A DNA stretch of 64,000 nt from Cymodocea nodosa (Eukaryota; Streptophyta; Magnoliopsida; Alismatales; Cymodoceaceae). The notes below the pieces were generated by a model. It ran no database searches and was not told the origin of the DNA. It saw only the letters and a list, made by a program, of their open reading frames with translations. The stretch spans positions 1,880,001 to 1,944,000 of the forward strand of contig CM072336.1 of NCBI GenBank assembly GCA_036874045.1. Direction: 5' to 3'. Shown one piece after another: positions 22,461 to 35,400 of this stretch. Position numbers and translations under genes: made by a program. Position 1 is the first letter of the stretch. Each line of letters opens with the position of its first letter.

Positions 22461-25400
22461 TTTGTTTGATCCTCAATTTTGCACCGATTTGATCTTTATG
22501 CGCTTAGCATTGAGTTTCTTGTCTGATTTTTTTGTTTATGTTGTGATTCTTATCTCTTTTTTGTTCGTGGTCTTCTCTTTTTATTTCTATGTTTTATTAC
22601 AAAGGTGTTGGCTTTTTATTGTTTTTATAATGTTAGTGTTTTATTTTCATTGATTGTTTCAAACTTTGGAGGAATCTACATTTTGATAGTTTTGGGTTTT
22701 CATGTTACTTGTTTTCAAGGTTGTAAATTGGTGTTGGCTTTTTTATCCGTTCCTATCTCATGTTAGCTGGTCCTTCCCCTTGATCTTTTCTTAAAATTCG
22801 TAAAACTGGTTCTTGTCCACCTTCTTCTTTAATTTGACATATCTAATAATGTTGGCCGAAACAATATGCAGACTTTAGAGCACGACGTGAATACTCGGTG
22901 GTGCACTACTGATACTAGCTTTAAGTTACAACAGAGCATATCGCCTAGCTTAGATTAGTACGCGCTTTGTGAGATTTAAATGCTTGCTTCCTTCTATTTA
23001 TCTTATTTTATAATCGTAGTTTCTTTTGCAATCATAATCTCTGGGTGTATTTCGTTTTTTTATATTTTATTTCGTTTGAGCCAGTGTTTTTAAGCTTTTT
23101 TGAAATGTTAGATGGGGCTTAGTGAGTCTAATTTATTTAGGGTGCATTTTGTGTAAAATGATTATATTAACCTTATCATAATATAATTAATATTGTTGTT
23201 TATGTTGTAGATGTGTATATTTATATGCATATACGACCCATTATATCTTATAAATGTACATTGTTGATTTAAATTTATTTTGCAACAAATGATATAGTTA
23301 TCAGTATTGTATTGTTTTTGACTATTATACTTCAATTTTACAATATTCTTGGAAAAATATTATGGCATGTTAAAGAAGTGAGATTGTCGAATTCTAAAAT
23401 AAATAATTCGGGAAGACCAGGACAGTTATTTTCTTGGGCTTGTGATCAGAAATCCAATTTAAGGGAGGTAGTACGAGCACTACTGCCACCTTCTACCATT
23501 CGTCAAAACCCTATGATATCGAGTAGATTTTTTAGTAGATAAATATTTGTTGGTCATGTTCTCGATTTTTATTTCAATCAAAATGGCAACACAAGTGTTT
23601 GCACGATACATTTGTGCTTCCAACTTGTCCTTTCAAATTTCAATTTAAGCGGTACCTCACTTGCCTAGTCCTTATCTCTATTTGCACAAAAGAAGTCTTA
23701 AATTGTAGAGTCAATATGAAGACTTACAAAGCTATTCTTTCGTAGCAATTTCTTTGTTTGATTCAAGATTATGTATTTTTGTTAATATAATTAAAGGTTC
23801 ATGATCTTAAGAAAATGGGATAGTCAATGACTCATGTTTTGCTTATGATGTGTAATATTGATTACTTGTAATCTAGATGTTCTTTAATTTGAACCGAATT
23901 GAACTTTTGAGACCTGAATTTAAGTTTGAACGGTGCCATCTACAGGAATACTTATCACTGTTTCTCTCTCTTGCGTCTCATTTGTTTGGCGTAAGTAATA
24001 CGTACGGGCAATTGTTGCTTCTTATTGCCGCTTAACATTATCCTTTTCTGTCCTGGTCAAATTTCTCATTTTGCATTTTTATCGTGTTATTCGCTTTGGT
24101 GTAGTGATTTAATACGTTCCAATATCTTGGGAGCTTGTCGGCGGTACACGTCTGTTAGACGTCAACCTGTCAGTCGACTCCTTACATGCTCCCCTGTCAC
24201 CGGAGAAGGAAGTTACCCCGAAGACAGTAGCGGTTACGGTCGACTTCTCTGAAAGCAGAGTCTGTGACTGTGGTTGTAAAACTACAATTGCCTTTTTCTT
24301 CACGTAACTCTGTCGGCTTTGTTGCTGAGCCTTGCGCATCTCGTCGTCTAAACTAGTGGACGGCCGCCCCCACTGTTTGCAAAAGGGAGCTCTCTTATTT
24401 TGGACGGGTTTTTAACATGGGAGAATTTAAACATTGTTTTATTCGGGTTGGTTCGATGTTATACGTTATACGCGGCAATGGCATTCACACCTATTAGGAA
24501 GAAAGCTTTATATCAAGGTTGACTTAACTGGGGTAATTCATATGTTTTAAACGTTCATTTCTTATTCGTAGTATGTTCGTTGGGAGGTGTAACAATATTT
24601 GTAATTTTTATGGAAAATTAAATATGAAGAATGTAAAAAGTATGAAAATTATAATAAAAAAAAAGGTGATCATTTCAAGGATCCTTTGACTACGTTGCCC
24701 ATCGTTCCAGTTGTGTGGAATATTCAACGTGTACTTTTAAATACTTCTTAGAAACACCGTCAATGGGTATACATTAGGTGTAATGTATTACAATTTCTGA
24801 AAATGTCTTTACAAGGTAGACAATAAATGATAGCTTTTATAAGGTATGGTACTCGGCTTGTTATTGCATCATTCGAAACTAGTATAAGGTAACCGTGATA
24901 TTACACAAAACAGGGTAAATAATATTTGTAGAAAAAAGTTCAATGAATAAAATCTTATAAAAATGTATATCAATAGTATCTATTAGCTTTCCTTTGTTTG
25001 TACGAACGAGACCAATGACCGGGGTTCACGTTGGAAACGTGAAGGACCCATACATTTTTGCAGGATGTCTCTCGCAACTGATTTTTCGTCTTGGAGATTG
25101 ACATTCTCGTTGCTTAAGATGGTCGGTTACGTTCCATCAAAAATAACCTTGATGTTAATTTTGACCCACGAGTATTGCGTACGTTAAAAATATAAATATC
25201 CATCTAATGAACAAGTTAGATCGCAGAAATGCTCGACCTTCCGTCTATTTTGCAACTTGAGTTAGTCTAACGTCTTAACGCACGTTCCGACGTTCGGTGA
25301 TTCCGTTAGCCTACCAGTCACGTTGACCGAGTACAATCTGATTGGTAATTCGAACTTTTTCAAAATTAAAGATTCGAAATATATAGAAAATACGTTAATT

Positions 25401-26082
25401 CTTAAAAAGAAAATGTCACTCATCAGCTGAGCCGAGCACTACCTTAATGTAAGTTGGTTGAACGAAAATGATGCAAAAATGTACATATTTACAAACTCTA
25501 ATTATATATGTGAATATGTGTCTTGCATTACGTAAACTTATTTATTGGATCATTGGTGATTTGGGCTTAGACATAATATTTTTTAGATGTATTTATGAAG
25601 AATATTCAATGTCATATATCTTTAGATGCTTATCAAAAATTTAGTGATCATGCTAAGTAGATCTTACAAAAATAAGTAGCATATTAAATAAATATTAATG
25701 TTAATATGACAGGTTTAGATTTAGATATTCATCAAGAAGCTTCCATTGATAAAAATGAATAGAAAGTATTTTCCATATATTGATAATACTTTTTTATTTT
25801 TTAATAATAATAAATTTACGTTTATCAAGAATAAAATACGAGTAATCAATCTTTATTAATCTTCCTGGCGTTGGAAACAGAGACGGGTATTTATTAAATT
25901 TTGTCTGTGTCAAGTTGGATATTGACTCGAGATTCTCAAAATGCGAGTGCGCGCGAGGCACTACACCGCTCCGGCTGTATTTGTACCAGACGACTTCTCG
26001 TCTCCAGACCTCGTGGCCTCCCACATCACCGGCCGCCTCGTCCCCCAGAATCGGCCTCCTCCATTCGACACTATCACCTTCC
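22461..26082. other. Region without recognisable genes upstream of FSH1
   Basis: It begins T-rich (22460-23000), as plant introns are, so it may be the intron-rich downstream part of the candidate unit at 21.4 kb. A locally GC-richer, foldable stretch lies at 24120-24350. The rest, up to the FSH1 leader near 25900, is AT-rich. A 76-codon open frame at 23312-23542 shows no family resemblance. Confidence 0.45.
24129..24290 (+). ncRNA. Possible structured RNA segment (weak)
   Basis: Nested self-complementarity is visible: gggagc at 24129 pairs with gctccc at 24188, gtcg near 24137 with cgac near 24175, and an inner perfect hairpin acgtctgttagacgt lies at 24148-24162. Two more hairpins follow: ctctgaaagcagag near 24246 and ttgtaaaactacaa near 24275. 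The segment is GC-richer than its flanks. No snoRNA box set, tRNA or known miRNA could be matched, so this is only a candidate. Confidence 0.25.
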
Positions 26083-27608
26083 ATGGGAAGCCTCGCCGAC
26101 GGCACCGTCGCACCAGCGTTGACGTCTCCCCGTCAGAGGAAGCAGATGAAGAGGAAACCGAGACTCCTCTGTCTTCACGGGTTCCGCACCAGCGGCGAGA
26201 TCATGCGGAAGCAGGTGGCTGACAAGTGGCCGGAATCGGTCACCTCTCGCCTGGATCTCGTCTTCCCCGACGCCCCTTTCCCGTGCGAGGGAAAGTCCGA
26301 CGTCGAGGGAATCTTTCCTCCTCCATACTATGAGTGGTTCCAGTTCGACAAGGTCCGTGTCTCCTCCTCCGTCCCTTCCTCCACTTTTACTTCCCCAAAT
26401 GTGCTGATTTTTTCGTTTGTTCCAGGGTTTCATGGAGTACAGGAACTTCGACGCGTGCCTCAACCACATCGAGGACCTGATCCTCAAGCAGGGGCCGTTC
26501 GATGGGCTCATGGGCTTCTCTCAGGTATGCATCGGCCATCCATTCGTCCACCATACATACAACCTCCAAGAGATTTCTATTGGTACAGAAACTGGAATTT
26601 TCCTTTCGTTCTTCCGTTTCCAGGGAGCTTTTCTGACTGCTGCGTTGCCTGGTCTGCAAGCGAAGGTTGCGCGAGTTCTTGAACAGCAAGTTTCAATCCC
26701 AACTGAATCAAACAACGATGGGTACTTATCGATCGATCATTCCTTTTCTGTTGATTTGATGTTCACAGGGGCACGCTCTGGCGAGGGTTCCGAAGATCAA
26801 GTTCGTGGTGATCATCGGAGGTGGGAAGTTCAAGTCGCCTGCGGTGGCGGAGATGGCTTATTCGGAGAGGATTTCTTGCCCTTCCCTCCATTTCTTAGGT
26901 AGGTCTTACCGTTCGGCACTCGTTTTTGGCCAACTAACTTCTAGAGACGATACGTGACTGGTAGATTAATTTGCCACTTGTCGGTCGTCGACCACTTTTG
27001 GTTCTTGACCGTCAGTCGCCCAACCGATGATCCCACGCCACACTTTCTTTTTTCTTATAAATGCGTCTTTTTCAGAAGACACCGTAATTGTACCCGATAG
27101 TTGACCAAAATAAGTTGCTGTAGCGCATGTTTTGGTCATGCGAGACGCGTCGACCTTAAATCTTGAAAATTTAGTAAACCTTATATACATATATATATAT
27201 ATATTTCCTTGCCGTGCACGTTTACGTCTCTCGTAATGCATCGTCATATTACTAATGGTTGGTGTTGGTGGTGTTGATGCACAGGAGAGACGGACTTCCT
27301 GAAGCCACATGGAGAGGTGCTGCTGGAGTCCTTCTTGGAACCCCTGGTTATCCACCACCCAAAAGGCCACACCGTTCCTCGCTTGCTTGGTACTTCTCCT
27401 TCCTCATTCCACGTTCCTCGCAACATGTTGTATACATCTTTTTGTTCGCATGGTGTTGTCGGCAATAAGCGAATATTTCAATGGAATTGTAGATGAAAAA
27501 AGCATGGAGACCATGAACGCTTTCCTCAAGAGCATCGAAGAGGTGTCTGCACAAGTCCTCCCTGAAACCCCCCAGCAGCAGCAAGAGGTCGAAGCTTGTT
27601 GTGCATAG
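26083..27608 (+). CDS. FSH1-family serine hydrolase, 6 exons
   Basis: Alpha/beta hydrolase of the FSH (family of serine hydrolases, Pfam FSH1) group, related to yeast FSH1 and mammalian OVCA2; natural substrates in plants are not established. Exons are 26083-26352, 26426-26524, 26624-26665, 26769-26898, 27285-27389 and 27493-27608, all GT-AG and in frame, giving 253 residues. Landmarks: LLCLHGFRTSG (residues 28-38, oxyanion-hole region), PPPYYEWFQFD, GFSQGA with nucleophile Ser122, FVVIIGGGKF, LGETDFLKP with catalytic Asp184 and HHPKGHTVPR with catalytic His209. The start was taken at 26083 because residues from there fit family length. An in-frame ATG at 25915 would add a 56-residue low-complexity leader, which could serve as a transit peptide. 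The C-terminal tail is Gln-rich and ends EACCA, a possible but unproven lipidation-like Cys pair. Confidence 0.93.
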
Positions 27609-28196
27609 TCCATACACATCATTCCATTTTATTACATAGCGTACGGTACAAACGAGCTCATGGGTGTATGCTCCACAGATGATATTCGTGGGCCGACATA
27701 TTGCGGCCCACTTACGCTTCACATAATGTCTGGGCCTTCGTATTATTATCGGCCCTGGGCCCGGATATTATTTGATATCAATGCGAGTCCTTGAGAAAAA
27801 TCTTATTACGAATTTATCAATGCAAGTCTGTGAAAACTCCCAGCATGTGGGCTTAGGACTTTTAGAGTTGCATTTAACTATTTACGTGTGGAATTAGATA
27901 TTCGAATGAATATGTCGAAATATTAATAATGTCTGTGGTATCTTGACGGTTGATTTATAAATATGCATGATGCGAGTTGAAACGAACTTCTAACTGCCTA
28001 TCGATGTTGCTGCAATGGAAAATGAGAATGTAGAAACTTGAGTATGTACACATAGAAAATATTTTTTAACTCACGATCAATTTATTTAACGTGCATTCGA
28101 TATGAATTTTTCAAGAGTAGACTTTTTTGAGAAATATATTGTGACTGTGAATTAAAAAAGTAGGAAATGAGAGATGGTATTTGATAAAAGTTTCGG

Positions 28197-28218
28197 TTTT
28201 TTTTTTTTTTTTTTTTTT
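28197..28218. repeat. Poly-T run of 22
   Basis: An uninterrupted run of T, possibly the reverse of a retroposon poly-A tail; no retroposon body was recognised beside it. Confidence 0.85.
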
Positions 28219-28398
28219 CTGTAACTTTATTTTTGAAGTGAAGTTTTTTAAGTAATACAATTTAATATATTTTTGGTATATATAATAAGCAATTAATAGT
28301 AGTAAATAATGTATATGTATTTATAAGTAATTTTATATTTAATATTAATACATAATAATGATTTTAGACAACGTATATATATTATTATATGTTAATAC

Positions 28399-28424
28399 AT
28401 ATATATATATATATATATATATAT
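28399..28424. repeat. (AT)n microsatellite
   Basis: About thirteen AT units. Confidence 0.85.
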
Positions 28425-29768
28425 TAATATGTATGTTAATTCAATCTTGCAATTTTTGGTAATTCATTCTCCATCAATTTTCTACCAAACTTGAAAATTG
28501 CAGACAATTCTTGTGTTACCCACCCTCTTAGGCATGTTTGGTTACAGTTCCAACAGGAGTTGAAAATCTAAGATTTGTAATTTAGGTGCATGGTTTGAAT
28601 CTTGAAATCTGGATCAGGTCTTTTGGTTGCTCCAAGTTGTCTCTCAAATACTGAAATGAAGTAATTTCCACACATTCTTACAAACCAATGACGACATTAT
28701 TAAAGTTCCATGTCTGGCAATCGACGAATTGAAACCAGAATTATTAAAAAAACCCAGGAAATTAGTTGGACGATTCCAATCCACAACCAGAATTCTATGA
28801 TACCCATGACCTCTCTACGACAAGTAACTACGTCTTTAGTAGTTAAATTTTATTTTATTTTTTACCATTCAAGTATTTGAATAGACTTTTAGGATTAAAG
28901 TATTTTAATATATACAGTCAAATTACGCAAAAACCACCTTGACTTCGTTAAAAAGAAAAAGAAAACAAAGCCGGGGAGGAATCTGAACAAACCTTAGCCG
29001 TTGATTGATGTGTGCTTGTGCTTACGTGTGATGTGGCTACCATGTCGGATGAATGGAATAATTGAATCTATATATGTATATGTAGGTTCGAACTTCCTAC
29101 TAGTGCCCTATAGCCATAAAGTTGTAAGTATTATTTCATCACTGTCCAACCCATATATTTATCGATGTCTCATCATAGATCTACCATTATACGACATATT
29201 TGTATGGTCGATTTCTTTTTTCCCCCACCTTATCCTCTCAATTTATTCTTGTCACTACGTTGATTGTAAAATAATAATAAATTTAAAAATATCACATTTA
29301 AAAATAAAATACAAAATATAATGTTTAAAGCTAAAATAAAGAAAAAGGCATATATTAACAATGAAAGCATGAAAGAAAATTAAAATGCTTTAAATGTAAA
29401 AATTAATATCTAAAACTATAATTGAAGCGAAATACTAAAAAAAAAAGAAGAGGAATTAAAATGTTTAAATAACAAAATATAACATTAAAAAAAAAATTGA
29501 AGTGGCATGAATATCTAAAGTAAAGTATAAATGGAAATGTAAGATACAAGAGGAACTAATATGTTTACATTTAATATATGAAATATAGTACTTTAGATAT
29601 AAAACACAAATATTTAAAGTATAAAAAAAATTTAAATATGGAATAAAAAAGAGGAAAAACGTAAATGTTTTAATTAAATTATATTTTAGATGTGAAATAT
29701 AATATTTGAAAATATCAAAAACTAAAAAAATTAAACATAAGATACTAAAAAAAAATTCAATCTCACTA

Positions 29769-30485
29769 GATATTTTCGAGTGGTTTTATCAAAACTCGTC
29801 ACCTTTTCTCGGTCAAATCAAGATTTTTTCGATTTCACCGGTGGTAACTTTCGGTCCCACCGTCAACCTCTCAGAAGTTTTACCGATCTCTTTTGTTTCT
29901 TCAAAGTTTCTGCTCCATCAAATAGAACTCTTCGGAAACTTTATCAATCTCACTAGATATTATCAAAAGGTTTTACCGAAACTCACCGCTTTTTCTCAAT
30001 CAAACCAAGGTTTTTCTGATTTCACAAGTGGCAACTTCTGGTCACATCATCAACCTCTTGGAAGCTTTACCAATCTCTCTAGATTCTATAGGACAGTTTC
30101 GTCGAAAGTTTAATAGATTTCTGTGCCTTACTTGTAATGGTCAATGATCAAATTCATTTAATTGACTACTTGGACTTTACTCCTTGTATGCTCTTATTAT
30201 TAACTCTCTATTTCCCTCCTTGTAATCTACATTTACTTTTTTATAATTGTTACTTATTTGGGTTTTATAATATTTTCGAAAGGTTTTACCAAAACTCACT
30301 GTTTTTCTCGGTTAAACCGAGATTTTTCTGATTTTGCTGATCTCTCCAAATTCCTTAGGGCAGTTTTGTCAAAACTTATCAAATTTCTGTGCCTTACCTG
30401 CAATGGTCAACAGCAAACTAATCTAATTGACTACTTAGACTTTAACCTTTGTATGCTCTTATTGTTAAATCTCTATTGCCCTTCT
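29769..30485. repeat. Three diverged local repeat units, family unknown
   Basis: Units begin at about 29769, 29956 and 30269, each with a phrase of the type ttttaccaaaactcaccg, then cggtcaaaccaaga, then gatttttctgatttca. Units 2 and 3 share a further ~200 bases, including tttctgtgccttac, gactacttggactttac and gtatgctcttatt. Units are roughly 190, 310 and 215 bases and clearly diverged. There are no terminal repeats or coding motifs that I can see. Confidence 0.75.
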
Positions 30486-31224
30486 CACCAATGCATTTAT
30501 TCTTTGTAATCGTTGGTTAGACGATTTGCCATCGAAATACACAAATCAAAACTAACCAAAATACACTATTGATCTGTTTATGATAATTCTAATTGCAAGC
30601 ATAAATAACAATTAATTGTGCAACATCAATCTCATTGGAAATTCAATATCAAACTCTCACGATATTGCAGGCACGTTCCCACAAGAATATTAGAATAATA
30701 GTATCTAAAATCTCTATCATTTTTCATCACACAACGATCACGCCACTTAAATTCCATGGAACAATAGTTGCACGTATACAATTAAGAGAAATACTAAATC
30801 GAGACAATATACATCGTTTAGCAAATATTCTAATGGATTCAAATGGATTTATCTAATCAAATGCAGGGGAATATAAGTCTAGTAAATGAAATATAAGTTT
30901 AACATTTCATTAGTCTAATAATATAAGTCTAGTAAGTGAAATACAAACTTATCTAACATTATACACATTTATTAAGATAATGCAAAGTATACATCAATCA
31001 GATGAACATTATCTAACCTTTCAAACGTTGTTGACTATAAAGCTTTTATAGTATATGCTGTCATTTGAAATTATACTTCACAAAACTATGACTAAAAATT
31101 GAGAATGTCATTGCTATCCCCAATGACGTCAACAAGTGAGTAGAACAACAAAATAGACTTCGTTCTCAATATTTGCATATCTTCTTTTTCTTCTATTGTA
31201 TAATAATGTCTTGTCATATTAAAC

Positions 31225-31810
31225 GGTAAACTTTAATATAGGAGTATGAGAATGGAACTATCTATCAAAATATATATTTATATATTCAGTTCTTTGAGTT
31301 GTAGTTATGTCAGCAGCCATGAATATATCTTTCAAAGTAGCAAGAAACCCAATGATGTCAAATATCGTACATTTAATTAAGCCAAAAGTTATCATCATAT
31401 ATTATTCGATATTTTTCTTTCAATAACTGTCGTTCCTTTTCAAACCCTATAGGATATTTCGATCCATATATTGCCTTATTGTAATCGACCTTGAAGTTCA
31501 TATCTGTTCTTAACTTTGACACATGATTAATAACATTTTGTCCTATTTGCTAAGAACAGTAGTGATGTATTACTCATTTAAATACTTAAGTTATAACTGT
31601 ACACATTACAATGTCTTGATCTATAACAACATCCACGAAATTATTTTCATACATGTATGTCTAAAATATGGTAAGTAACCAACGAAAACTATCTTTAGTC
31701 TCATCTACTATTAAAGCACAACCAAATAATGTAAATTGTCTATGGTTAACTCGAGTAGACAACTCAACCAAGCATCTGCTTATCAAGTAATGTTTATCAT
31801 TAAAATCTTT
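31225..31810 (-). pseudogene. FAR1-like MULE (Mutator-like) transposase remnant
   Basis: Read on the minus strand, the DNA translates into the core of a FAR1/Jittery-type Mutator-like transposase: VNHRQFTLFGCALIVDETKD and SFRWLL (31670-31770), DQDIVM (around 31610), a HYCS...IGQNVINHVSKLR stretch, DYNKAIYGSK (31460-31570), MYDI.HHWV, then TTTQRTE in another frame (31280-31340) and INIYFDR. FAR1-type consensus reads VNHH.Q..LFG.ALL.DET..SF.WL, then DQD.AM, HR.C.WHI and TTTQRSES, so order and spacing agree. At least five in-frame stops and one or more frameshifts show it is dead. The N-terminal zinc-binding domain, the C-terminal SWIM finger and terminal inverted repeats were not found. It is a plain DNA transposon relic, not a FHY3/FAR1 host gene. 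Confidence 0.85.
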
Positions 31811-31983
31811 TACTCCTTATTTGTAACAAATATAATTATGTGCTAACAACTCACTATTAATTTATGATTTTCAACTCCAATCCTTCTTGATTGGGAATCC
31901 TTTTATCCTTAAATAAATAAATTATAACAATATAATTCATATGATGTGCCGCTCATTTTTAACTTTTGTTTACAAGAGAAAGT

Positions 31984-32215
31984 GTTTGTGTATCGAAAAT
32001 TGATAAAAAGAAAATTATATAAAGTAACGAAAAGTTAATAGAAAATAAATATGTTTACGTACAGAATAGAAAATAATGAAATTTAAAATACATGTATTTA
32101 TGTATAAAATAAAAAATAACAGAAAATCATAGAATAAATAAAAATTTAATTTAAAATTTGTTATATACTTAATATAAAATATATAGATAAATAAAATATA
32201 AATTAATAATAATTA
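31984..32215. mobile_element. MITE-like element, copy D (partial)
   Basis: It begins gtttgtgtatcgaaaattg, followed by the block aaatttaaaatacatgtatt and tatgtataaaataaaaaata, which is nearly the same as 7390-7430 in copy A. Only the left third of the element is present; the right end is missing or too diverged. It lies a few hundred bases from the MULE remnant. Confidence 0.65.
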
Positions 32216-32451
32216 TTATTATACGCAAAACTGGAAAAATCATGGTCACGATATATACGCAAAATCATGGAGAAGAAGAAGAAGTTCCATCGAATTGAAA
32301 TAAAATTTGAAAATATTATAAAATGAAACGCCTAAAATTACTTGCTTTTGACGCCAATTGTTGTCGGTTCACGTCCTAATCCTATAAACACCGAAGTCTG
32401 ATAATATACGTAAAAGAAACAAATGATTTAACAGGAGAGTTGAAAGGTGGA

Positions 32452-32470
32452 CCCCCCCCCCCCCCCCCCC
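32452..32470. repeat. Homopolymer C19
   Basis: Nineteen consecutive C in an otherwise AT-rich region. Its length may be unreliable because such runs are prone to replication and sequencing slippage. Confidence 0.9.
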
Positions 32471-35400
32471 ACTTTTCCATCGCAACGAAACAGCGCAAAA
32501 CCGTAACGTGATATGAATCCACCCATATGAGTTGTCTGCATTATTTATAAGTTCATGGTTAAAGGAATATTGCGGCAAATTATCTTCCGCAATTGGTTGG
32601 TGGAAGCAATCGATGACCGTTGGATCCGATTCGATCAATATTCCCACGCTGGTTGTGGTGAATTTTCATGGTACCCCCCGAACTTCCCCATTATTAGCAA
32701 TGTCTTTCTTGTCGGTACGTATGGGTCCGTAACTATGTTCGATCACACCTTTTTCCTTTTCTCCCAGGCACAATGTTGTTTTTTTTTCGCCGATATCATC
32801 AAAGGACTACTAATACGTTATTTTCATTATTAACTAGTCAATGATACACTCCAGAGACCAACACGTAGAAATACAACTCAAAAACATTATATAAGATCCG
32901 ATTCTCTCTTTTATTCGGACGAAAGACTTTCACCCCCCCCCCCCTCGGGTTGTTGCTTTCCATGTGTATCTTTAAAAATACCTAAAGGAGACAAAAATCG
33001 ATTCTAATACTAATAAATGAAAATCTAACTTAGAATTAATTCTTCACGCTCACTTGTTGTGGATGATAAAACATTATTGTCACCAAAAAAAATAAGAAGA
33101 AGAAGAAAGGAAGCAGGGTATATTAGATGTTTTTTATTATTAAATCCATTCACATGTATGTATTACGGTAAAAAAAGAAAGAAAAAAAAAGATCTGTGGT
33201 TGATCGCTGGTGATGTAAAAATATTTTGTGTGTAATAAAAAGATAAGAATCATCACTTTTGACAGGGAAAGGTAGGTGGTGGTACATGGGAAAGGCAAGT
33301 AGGGATCTGTCGCCGGAATGGGCTTTTGACCATCGACGCAAATGTATACACCTGTAAACCCTTTTCCCCAAAAGCCCTCAATTCTGCCGATAAGGAAGAG
33401 GTCGAGAAGACGGACAGAGCACTCATCTTAAGCCACCACCATGTTTGGAGCATGACGGTACACATGTAGAAGGAGCAAGGAGTAAGACAGAGGCAACTTG
33501 GGATAACATACATGCGCGTCTGTACACTTGTATTTTCCAGCCGAAAGGAAGTAGGAAGTAGCAAGTAGCAAGTAGGAAGTAGAGATTCCCTGCACCAATC
33601 TCAGAGGGAGAAAGTGGAGCCTCCTCCCTCAGCACTTGAGTCCCGACCACCTCGGCCCCCCACCTTCTTTCTCTCTCTCTCTCTCTTATCAAATGATTGG
33701 TGGAAGGCGCAGCCGAAAGGAAAGGGGAACTAGAATAACTTTGGGTATGAGGGAAGCGATACGAAGGAAATGGCTACAATACATAACTGGTGAGGTTTCT
33801 GTCCAAGACCCACCACCTAAAAAGAAGTCTTCTGACTTGTGCACTTGCATTTACATGAATTCTCGAGGTCTCTCGATCAACGTTTACATTACCAACCTTG
33901 TTTAACCGAGAGAGAATAGTTGAGGAAGAATTAATTCCCGCAAAAGGTCTCTCGATCTCTCTGCCCCTGCACCACCCTCCTCATGATTATTATAATAATA
34001 GAAACTTGCTAATTTTGTTGGTAAAACCAAATGCTTGGCTTGGCTGGCTTGTTCCTGGTCTCCTGTTTCCCATTTCCGTGTTGGACGACCATGATGAATC
34101 CCAGGTTTTCTGTGGCACAGAAACCAGTCACATTATTCCACTGTGCCCTAAAGATGAGGGGCTGGGCAAATAGACAAGTCGTATTCCACCATGTTGATAA
34201 AACCTTCGTCTTCAAATCCTTGTCCCAAGATGGGGGGGGGGGCTCCATTTTTTTCCACCGGGAAAAGAAAGTAATATCGTACAGACACAAGTCAATCATT
34301 TAGTGGTTGAGAAGACGGAGACTGTGACCCAAATCTTATTCCATATACGGGAGAAGTTGTACAACTCCATTCAACTCATGATGACAATAGAAATCCATGG
34401 CCGACATGTCCTTTTCCGAGGCTTATAAGATCACGGATGTCAAACAATTCATCGCAACGGTGTTGATGAACTGAGCAAGTTAAGATTAGGGAAGAGAAGG
34501 GAACAAAAACAAAACCATCTACCAAAACCGGCCGGCCAGAAGGAACGTGTAGGCATCCACTAATCAATCAAACTTCTGAGAAGAGTTTTGGGTTGACGCG
34601 CCATCTTAAGGCTTCTCTCACGACAAAAAATAAAAATGCTTCGGCAGATTCTATCAAACAGTAGAGCTCAACTAATTAACAGCAGATAATAACACACAGT
34701 TGATCTTTCCCACCATGTCGTTGTAAGTTACAAAGAGAAGAAAGAAGGTTTTAAGTTCAAATCTGAATAAAAGCATTGCCCATATCGAAAGAAATGGTAG
34801 AATTCAATTTCTTAAGAGAAAATGCAATTATTCATCCATCTGATAATGCTACAATGAACAAATAACCTCGAAAACAAGGGAAATAGAGTATTCAGACCTA
34901 CCTCCTTGAATTCTTAAAGCAGCTTGTTCCTTGGCACCAGCTCCAACTCGCACAAAAATGAAAAGGAAAGCAAGAGAAAATGATAAGCCCCATACCAGGA
35001 ATCCACACCGGGCAAAGGGTTGTTGGCTCTGAATATTCACGTTCAGGTAAAGAAAAACAACAGAGGTATCAGGTACCGACGTCCCTGCTTTGAGTTCCAA
35101 GGGCAAATGAACTTCTCTAGCCAGTCCATTGTGATAGAGCTCTTCTCTTTTGGTAAAATTCGAACAAATCAAGAAAAGTTTGAATGATACAACATGAATG
35201 TAGCTCGGTTACTCGTGCAGTACAGCAGGGAGTCATTCAAGAGAAAGACTCCAAAAATTAGACCAAATTGGAAGGTAGAAGACTTGTCCCTTCCTCAGTT
35301 CCCAACTCCAACGGCCGAGGCAGATGCAAAGGGCAAAGGTTGATGAAAGAAAGGAGACATCAATGCGAACCAGGAGCTCATGCTGGGTTGTGAAAAACGC

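Larger units (their letters stand above)
27609..31224. other. Repeat-rich intergenic region after FSH1
   Basis: The FSH1 3' untranslated region is followed by 3.6 kb without a gene. It contains a 22-base T run at 28197-28218, an AT microsatellite at 28399-28424, A-rich low-complexity DNA at 29270-29750 and a set of local repeats at 29769-30485. A stretch near 28530 (aggcatgtttggttacag) has the look of a transposon end, but I could not pair it with a partner. Confidence 0.5.

Noticed and set aside
25915-26082. Upstream in-frame ATG of FSH1
   Set aside because: The extra 56 residues are low complexity and not typical of the family; the ATG at 26083 gives the expected length. A transit peptide cannot be fully excluded.
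34849-35172. Minus-strand 107-codon frame with a hydrophobic stretch downstream of AFB
   Set aside because: The hydrophobic stretch alone is weak evidence; no family match and no promoter elements.
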